A stretch of 64,000 bases of DNA from JAJDAH01 sp964487605 (GTDB taxonomy: Bacteria > Myxococcota_A > Polyangia > Polyangiales > Polyangiaceae). Shown one piece after another: positions 42,961 to 49,544 of the stretch. Under the pieces are notes generated by a model that did not search any database, had not been told where the DNA came from, and was given only the letters and a program-made list of their open reading frames with translations. Location of the stretch: contig CAZARU010000030.1 in NCBI GenBank assembly GCA_964487605.1, positions 4,247-68,246 of the forward strand, read 5' to 3'. The first letter of the stretch is position 1; each line of letters starts with the position of its first letter. Made by a program: the position numbers and the translations under genes.

Positions 42961-43875
42961 ATGTCGTCCGTGGGACCCGCGCGATGGCTCGTTCGCCTGG
43001 CCGCTTGCGCCACCGCCTGCGCGACCCCGGATGCGCCACCACCGAGACGACCCATCGCGGCAGTCCCCACCACGCCGCCCCTGAGGCCAGAGTCCGCTCC
43101 TGCGCCGCCCGTCGTGGACGCGCGAGGGACCTCGAAGCTCCTCGAGCCCGCCGCTCCGGCCATCGACGAGCAGTGGGGTCATCCCCTGCCCGTCGACCAC
43201 GGAGTGCGCGGCGACGATGCCGGACAGGGACACTTCCGCGCGCCTCGCTACCACGGCGAGCACAACGGCCTGGATCTCCTCGCGCCACTCGGGACACCCG
43301 CCCTGGCCGTGTGCGCCGGCCACGCGCGCGGGGGTGCGAGCCCGTCCTTCGGGAAGTGGGTCCAGCTGGTCTGCGCGGCGCCGGAGCTGGGTCAGGGCGA
43401 GCCGCGTGGCTTCGTCTCGTCGTTCTACTCACACCTGGCTCGCGTCGACGTGCCAAACGGGGAGTGGCAACCCGTGCAGCGAGGCACCGTGGTCGGTGCC
43501 GTCGGCAAGACGGGCAACGCATCCGGGGCGGACGTGCGGCCCCACCTGCACTTCGAGACCATCGCGCACGTGTCCGAGGAGCGAGCGCGCGCCGAGGCCC
43601 ACTCGGGCCGCGACCAGTCGACCACCGAAGCCGCGACTCGAATCGTCGCGGCCATGGAGGTAGGCTGCCTCGCGCCTCGGCAGCTTGCCCCGAAGCTGGC
43701 CGACGCCCACCGGGGGCGGCGGCTCGATCCGTTCCTGCTCCTGCGGTGCGCCGGCGCCGCGAAGCCACCCCTCACCCTTCCCGGCGAGAACATTTCGGAT
43801 GCCGTGGTACGGTGGAAGCTCCTCTACGAGTCGGCAGAGCCCGATCTGGACGGGCCCTACCCCGTCGGCCCCTGA
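42961..43875 (+). CDS. M23-family (LytM/peptidase) exported endopeptidase
   Basis: The 304-residue protein has a short signal-like N-terminus (LVRLAACATACATPD) and a Pro/Ala-rich linker. The M23 domain (about 85-200) carries the zinc ligands in order: His and Asp in EHNGLDLLAPLG and the HLHFE pair (PHLHFETIAHV). These enzymes cut peptidoglycan cross-bridges. About 90 residues follow the domain, with two cysteines (VGCLAPR, LLRCAG). Whether it is enzymatically active or a LytM regulator cannot be decided beyond the presence of His, Asp and both HxH histidines. It follows the unknown exported gene by 47 bases. Confidence 0.87.
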   Translation: MSSVGPARWLVRLAACATACATPDAPPPRRPIAAVPTTPPLRPESAPAPPVVDARGTSKLLEPAAPAIDEQWGHPLPVDHGVRGDDAGQGHFRAPRYHGEHNGLDLLAPLGTPALAVCAGHARGGASPSFGKWVQLVCAAPELGQGEPRGFVSSFYSHLARVDVPNGEWQPVQRGTVVGAVGKTGNASGADVRPHLHFETIAHVSEERARAEAHSGRDQSTTEAATRIVAAMEVGCLAPRQLAPKLADAHRGRRLDPFLLLRCAGAAKPPLTLPGENISDAVVRWKLLYESAEPDLDGPYPVGP

Positions 43876-44007
43876 CAGCGATGCGAGGAGAAGGGCGGCG
43901 CGCGTGCGCGGCGCGGCGCGCAGTTGCGCAGCACGACGCGCAGCGACGCAGGCTCCCGCGCAAGGGCCATTGACCCCATCACGGGCTCTCGTGCAGCATC
44001 CGACCCC

Positions 44008-45555
44008 GTGTCATCCGGGGACAGCGACGCCTTCGAAAAGACCGAGGCCGTCCCGTCGACGGTGCAGGCCGAGGGTCCGCTGTCCAGCGGCACCCAGCTC
44101 GGGCGCTACGAGATCGTCCGTCCCCTGGGTCAGGGCGGAATGGGCATCGTGTACGAGGGCTTCCATCGTGAGCTGAAGAAGCGGGTCGCGATCAAGACGC
44201 TCCATGCGCAGATCGCCGGGGCAGCGGTGATTCGCACCCGGTTCCTCCGCGAAGGACAAGCGGCGTCCCGGGTACGTCACGAGCACGTCGTGGACGTCTA
44301 CGACGTCGGCGTCGAGGGCGAGGTGCCCTACCTGGTGATGGAGTACCTCGAAGGCGAGAGCCTCCGTGATCTCCTGACCCGTGTCGGACGCCTGAGTGGC
44401 ACGGAACTCGCAGACATCGCCGTACCGCTCATCGCCGGGCTCGCCGTGGCCCATGACGAGGGCATCGTGCACCGCGATTTGAAGCCCGAGAACGTGTACC
44501 TGGAAACCACCCCGGCGGGCCGACGCCCCAAGCTGCTCGACTTCGGGATCTCGAAGGTCGCCGACGACGCGGGCGGACACGCGCTGACCGCGACGTCGTC
44601 GCTCCTGGGCACTCCGTTCTACATGTCGCCGGAGCAGGCCAAGGACGCGCGGGTCTGCGACGCGCGCAGTGACCAGTACTCGTTCGGCGCCATGCTCTAC
44701 GAGGCCGCGGCCGGACGACGCCCCTTCGACGAGCAGAGCCTCTATTCCCTGCTCGACAGCATCGTTGCCGGCCGCTTCCCACCTCCGACGGAGCTCGAAG
44801 GATCCATTCCGAAGGAGCTCGAGGCGATCATCCTGCGCGCGATGGCGCGGGTTCCGTCGGACAGGTTCGAGACCATGAGGACCCTCGGACGCCACCTTCT
44901 GCCGCTCGCCTCGCCGCGAACGCGCGTCCTCTTCGAGGGCGCCCTCGACGAAGGAGCCACCGGGAGCTCGCTTGCAGCTCCGACGCCACCTGGCGCGCCC
45001 CCGCCCGCGTCGCACCACGCGATCACCGCCGCCGGTTCCGTGTCCACGCTGGCGGAAGCCTCCAGGGACGTCGCGCGCCCCCGCTCGAAGCTCATGCCTC
45101 TCGTGGCCGTCGGCGGTGCGCTCGCAATCGCAGCGTTTCTCGCGCTCCGACCGACGGGAGAAGCACCCCTGCCGGCCGTGGAGGAGCCTCGGCCCACGGT
45201 GAATCCCGTCGTGGCGCCGGCGACTGCCGCTCCGGTCGTCACGCCCGTGCCGCCGCAGCCCGCGGCCGCCATCACCCGCCGCGTCGAGTCCGAACCGAGT
45301 GGCGCGGAAGTGTCGCGAGATGGAACCGTCATCGGCAAGACACCGCTGGACATCGAGCTCGGCCCGGGCGAACCCGAGGTGGCCTTGGAGGTGCGCGCGC
45401 CGGGGCACGTCGCAGCCACCCTGCGGCTGACGCGCGCCGCGCCCACCCCACCGGTGACGCTCACCCGCACCGCGGCGCGCCCGTCCAAGGGCGGTGCACC
45501 GAAGGCACCCAGCCCGGCGAAGGGCGCAGTACCGCCCCCCTTGGCCCCTCGATGA
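44008..45555 (+). CDS. Membrane Ser/Thr protein kinase with a PEGA domain
   Basis: The protein is 515 residues from the GTG at 44008. The frame also allows a TTG at 43924, and no start has a clear Shine-Dalgarno. The kinase domain (about 30-290) has G-loop LGQGGMGIVYEG, catalytic K63, E in the C-helix, HRDLKPEN with D157, DFG D178 and the activation segment GTPFYMSPEQA. One membrane helix (LMPLVAVGGALAIAAFLAL, about 365-383) separates it from a periplasmic PEGA domain (SEPSGAEVSRDGTVIGKTPL, then VRAPGHV). PEGA domains are found on surface-binding and sensor tails. It is coupled by ATGA to two TPR/PEGA genes and faces an FHA sigma-54 regulator. Confidence 0.9.
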   Translation: MSSGDSDAFEKTEAVPSTVQAEGPLSSGTQLGRYEIVRPLGQGGMGIVYEGFHRELKKRVAIKTLHAQIAGAAVIRTRFLREGQAASRVRHEHVVDVYDVGVEGEVPYLVMEYLEGESLRDLLTRVGRLSGTELADIAVPLIAGLAVAHDEGIVHRDLKPENVYLETTPAGRRPKLLDFGISKVADDAGGHALTATSSLLGTPFYMSPEQAKDARVCDARSDQYSFGAMLYEAAAGRRPFDEQSLYSLLDSIVAGRFPPPTELEGSIPKELEAIILRAMARVPSDRFETMRTLGRHLLPLASPRTRVLFEGALDEGATGSSLAAPTPPGAPPPASHHAITAAGSVSTLAEASRDVARPRSKLMPLVAVGGALAIAAFLALRPTGEAPLPAVEEPRPTVNPVVAPATAAPVVTPVPPQPAAAITRRVESEPSGAEVSRDGTVIGKTPLDIELGPGEPEVALEVRAPGHVAATLRLTRAAPTPPVTLTRTAARPSKGGAPKAPSPAKGAVPPPLAPR

Positions 45556-46838
45556 CGGCACGCACGGCAGCCGCCCTGGTGATGCTCGCGCTCGCGCTCG
45601 ACGCGTCGACGGCGAGAGGCGACGCCGCAGCGCAGGCACGCTTCCACGACGAGATGGCGCGTCGTCACTACGAGAAGAAGCGCTACGAGGACGCCGTCCG
45701 CGAGTTCTTTCTCGAGCAGCGCCTCGCGCCGAACCCGAGGATCGCCTTCAACATCGCGCTCTGCTTCGAGCACCTTCGCCGCGAGGAAGACGCTTACCTG
45801 TACTTCGCGGAGTTCCTGGCGTCGGCGGACCAGGACGCCGGACGGCGCGCGTATGCGGAGAACGCCCTGGCAAAGCTCGCGACGCGCGTTGCCCTGGTCG
45901 AGGTGAAGAGCGACCCGCCGGGAGCACTCGTGTACGTCGATCAGCGAGAGCACGGCGACTACGGAGCGACGCCTCGCACCATCGCCGTCGTGCCCGGCGA
46001 AAGGGAAGTCTGGGTCGAGCTGGAGGGCCACCGGCGAGCCAGCACGAAAGTGACGGCTCGCACGGGAGGAACCGTGTCGGCGAACCTCTCGCCGCAACTC
46101 GTCGTCGGCAAGCTGCGCCTCGAGTCGAGCGCGCCGGGGACGGCGGAAGCGCTCACCGGGGACGGGAGCGTCGTCGCCCAGGGCCGCACCCCGTTCGAAG
46201 CGAGCCTCCCGCCGGCGACCTACCAGCTCGTGCTCCACTCCGAAGCGCACCTGCCCTGGCGCGGGGTCGCGACCGTCCGCGCGGACGACTCCTCGGTCGT
46301 CGTCGCCACGCCCCAGCGCGCTCCTCAGCCGAGCGGTGACATCACCGTGACCTCGAACGTTCCGGGTTCGCTCGTCGAGCTGGACGGCCAGGCTGCGGGC
46401 TTCACCCCGACCGTGCTCTCCGGAGTTCGGGCGGGTGATCACCGCGTTCGCGTGAGCGGCAGGTCGCTGGTGCCGTGGAGCGGAGGGGTGAGCGTCGGAA
46501 CCGGCGAGCGCACCTGGGTGACCGTCACTCTCGAGGAGCCACCGCGCACCGAGCGCTCCGTGGCAACGTGGGTCGTCGGGGGGATCGGAGTCACCGGACT
46601 CGTCGCCGCCGGGGTCACCGGGTTCCTGGCATCGAGCACGCATGCAGACTTCGAGGCCGCGGACCCGAGCAGTGACCGCCGCCCGTTGCTGGAGCGGGGC
46701 CGGACGTTGAACACCGCCACCGACGTCCTGCTCGTCACGGGTGCCCTCGCCACGGGCATCGCCGTCGGCCTGTACTTCGGGACCGCCGAGGTCAAGGGGC
46801 GTCCCTCGGGCGCCACCGTCACGCCGGGGACGAAGTGA
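45552..46838 (+). CDS. TPR-PEGA protein, exported
   Basis: The 428-residue protein has a Sec signal (LVMLALALDASTARG) and a TPR-like helical pair (HYEKKRYEDAVREFFLE, FNIALCFEHLRREEDAYL; about 30-95). PEGA repeats of beta character follow (SDPPGALVYVDQREHG, LRLESSAPGTAEALTGDG, TSNVPGSLVELDGQAAGF). One or two C-terminal helices (WVVGGIGVTGLVAAGVTGFLA, then VLLVTGALATGIAVGLYFG) end in a short tail. It overlaps the kinase stop (ATGA at 45552) and the next gene (GTGA at 46835). A role as the envelope receptor or anchor of the kinase is inferred from this gene order. Confidence 0.85.
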   Translation: MTARTAAALVMLALALDASTARGDAAAQARFHDEMARRHYEKKRYEDAVREFFLEQRLAPNPRIAFNIALCFEHLRREEDAYLYFAEFLASADQDAGRRAYAENALAKLATRVALVEVKSDPPGALVYVDQREHGDYGATPRTIAVVPGEREVWVELEGHRRASTKVTARTGGTVSANLSPQLVVGKLRLESSAPGTAEALTGDGSVVAQGRTPFEASLPPATYQLVLHSEAHLPWRGVATVRADDSSVVVATPQRAPQPSGDITVTSNVPGSLVELDGQAAGFTPTVLSGVRAGDHRVRVSGRSLVPWSGGVSVGTGERTWVTVTLEEPPRTERSVATWVVGGIGVTGLVAAGVTGFLASSTHADFEAADPSSDRRPLLERGRTLNTATDVLLVTGALATGIAVGLYFGTAEVKGRPSGATVTPGTK

Positions 46839-47836
46839 CGGATCGGTGGCCAGCGTTCCTCGTCGCGTGCGCCGTGGGCACCAGCGCGGGGCCAGCATCC
46901 GGGACCCCGGCGGTCGAAGCCCGTTACTTCGATGACGTCGCCCGTGAACGCTACGCGCGCCGAGACTACCGAGCGGCACTCGACGCCTTTCTCCTCGCGT
47001 TCGAGGCCGTGCCGAACCCGCGGCTCCTCTACAACGCGGCCATCGCGGCGTCGCTTTCGGGCGAGCACGCTCTCGCCTTCGCACATTTCGAGGCGTACCT
47101 CGCGAGCGGCGATCCCGATGCCACTCGGCGCACGGACGCCGAAGCTCGGACGAGGACCCTGGCGGGACGACTCGCGCTCGTCCGCATCGAGTCGGATCCG
47201 CCCGGCGCGACGATCTTCGTCGACCGCCGCGAGCTCGGTGACTTCGGGACCACTCCGAGGACGCTGGCCCTCGATCCCGGCGAACACACCATCGAGCTGG
47301 TGCTCGCCGGCCATCACGACGCGACCGCGAAGACAGTCACCACGACGGGGCAGCGCTCGCTCGTCGCGAAGACCCTGGCCGCCAGGGTCGGTCGCCTGAC
47401 CGTGACGGTGAAGCCCGAGGCCGCGACCGTCGAACTGTTCCGCGGGGCCACGCCCATGATGCAGTCGGCCGGCCGCATCGACGCGGAGGTGCCCGTCGGG
47501 TCGTACCGCGCCCGCGTCACGGCGGCGCGGCACGCACCGGCGGAGGCCACCGTCAGTGTCCGCGAGGGGAGCACGTCCGATCTGACGATCTCCGCCGAAC
47601 CCCTGCCCGCGCCCACGGGGACGATCCTGCTGAGCGCGGGCGCCGTCTCGGCGCGGGTCTGGATCGACGGCGCGGCCGTCGCGATGACGCCGGCTCGCAT
47701 CGACGGCGTCACCGTGGGGCGCCGCACCGTCGAGGTTCGCGCCGAGGGCTTCGCGCCGTGGCGCGGGTTCGTCGAGGTCGCGCGCGATCGAGCCCGCTAC
47801 GTCGAGGTTGCGCTGAAACCAATGCGCTCCCGGTGA
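46835..47836 (+). CDS. TPR-PEGA protein, exported, paralogue of the upstream gene
   Basis: The 333-residue protein begins at a GTG overlapping the preceding stop. It has a short signal-like start, a TPR-like pair (YARRDYRAALDAFLLAFE, YNAAIAASLSGEHALAF) and three PEGA-like domains (SDPPGATIFVDRRELGDFG; VTVKPEAATVELFRG; LLSAGAVSARVWIDG). It clearly resembles the preceding gene product but lacks the C-terminal membrane helices. The shared sequence (RELGDFGTTPRTLALDPGE versus REHGDYGATPRTIAVVPGE) suggests a tandem duplication. It converges with the FHA sigma-54 activator gene, with only 16 bases between the two stops. Confidence 0.85.
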   Translation: MTDRWPAFLVACAVGTSAGPASGTPAVEARYFDDVARERYARRDYRAALDAFLLAFEAVPNPRLLYNAAIAASLSGEHALAFAHFEAYLASGDPDATRRTDAEARTRTLAGRLALVRIESDPPGATIFVDRRELGDFGTTPRTLALDPGEHTIELVLAGHHDATAKTVTTTGQRSLVAKTLAARVGRLTVTVKPEAATVELFRGATPMMQSAGRIDAEVPVGSYRARVTAARHAPAEATVSVREGSTSDLTISAEPLPAPTGTILLSAGAVSARVWIDGAAVAMTPARIDGVTVGRRTVEVRAEGFAPWRGFVEVARDRARYVEVALKPMRSR

Positions 47837-47839
47837 GAA

Positions 47840-47851
47840 GTCCCCGGGGAC
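47840..47851. repeat. 12-base perfect palindrome between convergent genes
   Basis: The sequence gtccccggggac lies exactly between the stops of the PEGA gene (47836) and the sigma-54 activator gene (47853). It has no loop and no T-tract, so it is not a standard terminator. It could be a bidirectional pause or simple GC-rich symmetry. Confidence 0.45.
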
Positions 47852-47852
47852 C

Positions 47853-49286
47853 TCAACCGTCCGAACGCTGCCGGCGCGGCCTGGTCATCCCCCAGGCGCT
47901 CAGGCGCGAGACGAGCGTCCGTCTCGACACGCCGAGGATCTCGGCCGCCATGGTCTGGTTCCCGCGGCACTCGTCCAGCACCTCCAGGATTCGCTGCTTC
48001 TCGGCGCTGTTGATGGCCGAGTCGAGGCTGGAGTCCGTGGTGGGGCGCTCGGGCAGGGATACGGATCGTGGCGCCGCCTCGCGCAGGCGCTGCGGGAGGT
48101 GCGTCGCAAGCAGTTCCGAACCGTCGCACAGCACGACCGCGCGCTCCACCACGTTTCGAAGCTCGCGCACGTTTCCGGGCCACGTGTGCGTCGCGAGCGC
48201 CTGCTCGAAGTCGCGCGAGAGCGCCGGCCGATCGAGGCGACCCATCTGTCGACATGCCAGCGTGACGAAGCGTTCCGCGAGGGGTACGAGCTCGGACGGG
48301 CGTCGTCGAAGCGGCGGAATGTCCAGCGTCATCGTGTTGAGGCGGAACAGCAGATCCTGGCGGAACCGCCCTTCGGCGACCTCGTGATCGAGATCGCGAT
48401 GGGTTGCCGCGACGAACCGCACGTCCACCTGCTTGGCAGAACGCGCTCCGATGCGCGTCACCATGCGATCCTCGAGGACGCGCAGGAGCTTCACCTGTAC
48501 GGCAGCGGGGAGCTCACCCACCTCGTCCAGGAAGACCGTGCCGCCGTCGGCGGCTTCGAAGACGCCGAGGCGCGCCGACGTTGCGCCCGTGAACGCCCCC
48601 TTCTCGTGGCCGAACAGCTCGGCCTCGAGCAGCGACTCCGAAAGCGCCGCGCAGTTGAGCGCCATCATGGGCGCGGAGGCCCGCGGCGACGCGCGGTGAA
48701 TGAAGTGGGCCAGGACCTCCTTCCCGACGCCGGTCTCGCCCAGCAAGAGCACGGGGACCCGTGCCTGCGCGGCACGGCGGGCCTCTTCGTAGAGCGCGAT
48801 CATCTCGGGCTCCAGCACCACGTCGCTTTCTTCTGCTCCCATCCCCGCCAGCCGCGGCGGAGCGCCCAGCGACGTCGCTCGCGCCGCCGCGCTCATCCCG
48901 AGCAACGCCTCCCCCTCTTCCTCGTCGAGCAGCGCGAACCGGAGTCTGGACTGGCCAAGGCGAATCCTGTCGCCGTCCGCGAGGTGGACGACGCCGTCGA
49001 TGCGCTCGTCGTTGACGAACGTCCCGTTCGTGGAACCGAGATCGGAGATCAGATGGTCGCTCCCCGCCCGCACGACCTCCGCGTGCAGGCGCGAGAGGCT
49101 CGGATCCGCGAGCACCCAGGTGCAGTCGTCCGAGCGTCCGAACCGAATGGGCTTGGAGTCGTCCACGGGGATCACGCGCCCCGCGTGCTCGCCGACGGTG
49201 AGGATCAGGACACCTCGACGACGGGCCGGGGCCGGTGCGCCCACCTCCGCCTCGGTCGGCGCGTTCGGTCCGGAGGTGGGGCACAT
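47853..49286 (-). CDS. FHA-domain sigma-54-dependent transcriptional activator
   Basis: The 477-residue protein from the ATG at 49286 has an FHA domain (about 25-115; FGRSDDCTWVLADPSLSRLHAEV and SDLGSTNGTFVN) that binds phosphothreonine peptides. A sigma-54 AAA+ domain (about 155-390) follows. Walker A is at 183-189 (GETGVGKE), GAFTGA is at about 230, and the Walker B strand ends FLDEVGELP. A Fis-type helix-turn-helix (about 435-475; ILGVSRRTLVSRL) ends the protein. It therefore activates sigma-54 promoters in response to phosphorylation. The adjacent convergent STPK is the obvious candidate kinase, though no data prove it. A large open frame continues upstream to 52061 and is antisense to real genes. 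Confidence 0.93.
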   Translation of the reverse strand: MCPTSGPNAPTEAEVGAPAPARRRGVLILTVGEHAGRVIPVDDSKPIRFGRSDDCTWVLADPSLSRLHAEVVRAGSDHLISDLGSTNGTFVNDERIDGVVHLADGDRIRLGQSRLRFALLDEEEGEALLGMSAAARATSLGAPPRLAGMGAEESDVVLEPEMIALYEEARRAAQARVPVLLLGETGVGKEVLAHFIHRASPRASAPMMALNCAALSESLLEAELFGHEKGAFTGATSARLGVFEAADGGTVFLDEVGELPAAVQVKLLRVLEDRMVTRIGARSAKQVDVRFVAATHRDLDHEVAEGRFRQDLLFRLNTMTLDIPPLRRRPSELVPLAERFVTLACRQMGRLDRPALSRDFEQALATHTWPGNVRELRNVVERAVVLCDGSELLATHLPQRLREAAPRSVSLPERPTTDSSLDSAINSAEKQRILEVLDECRGNQTMAAEILGVSRRTLVSRLSAWGMTRPRRQRSDG

Positions 49287-49351
49287 GCGAGCGGACCTTG
49301 CGGCCTTCAGGATCTGGCGGCAAGGCGAGTTTGGAGGCCTCCGTGGCGAGT

Positions 49352-49379
49352 GTGCCACGCCACCAGGTGGCACAGGTGG
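49352..49379. promoter_or_regulatory. Inverted and direct repeat cluster in the divergent intergenic region
   Basis: In the 258-base gap between the divergent FHA regulator and the MYXO-CTERM-like protein gene, GTGCCA (49352) and TGGCAC (49368) form an inverted repeat. Inside it, GCCACC and GGTGGC (49359-49371) flank a single A. GGTGGC occurs again nine bases further on. Such nested symmetry is what a regulator-binding site would show. I found no sigma-54 -24/-12 pair with correct spacing here. Confidence 0.4.
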
Positions 49380-49544
49380 CGCAATTGCTCGCCAAGTTCG
49401 GCGGGCAAGATCTCGGGACTTCGGGGGCGAGGCCTCCGGCACGATCCGGCATGCCTCCGTGCCAGGGCGCGCGCGCCTGCGCCGGCCGAGGGTCGCCACT
49501 GCCCGCGTTGACGCAGCGGGGGCGTCTCGCCATCGTCGCGCCCC

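Noticed and set aside
49340..49400. Sigma-54 (-24/-12) promoter
   Set aside because: GG and GC elements are present, but the spacing is 7, 9 or 16 bases and not the required 10.
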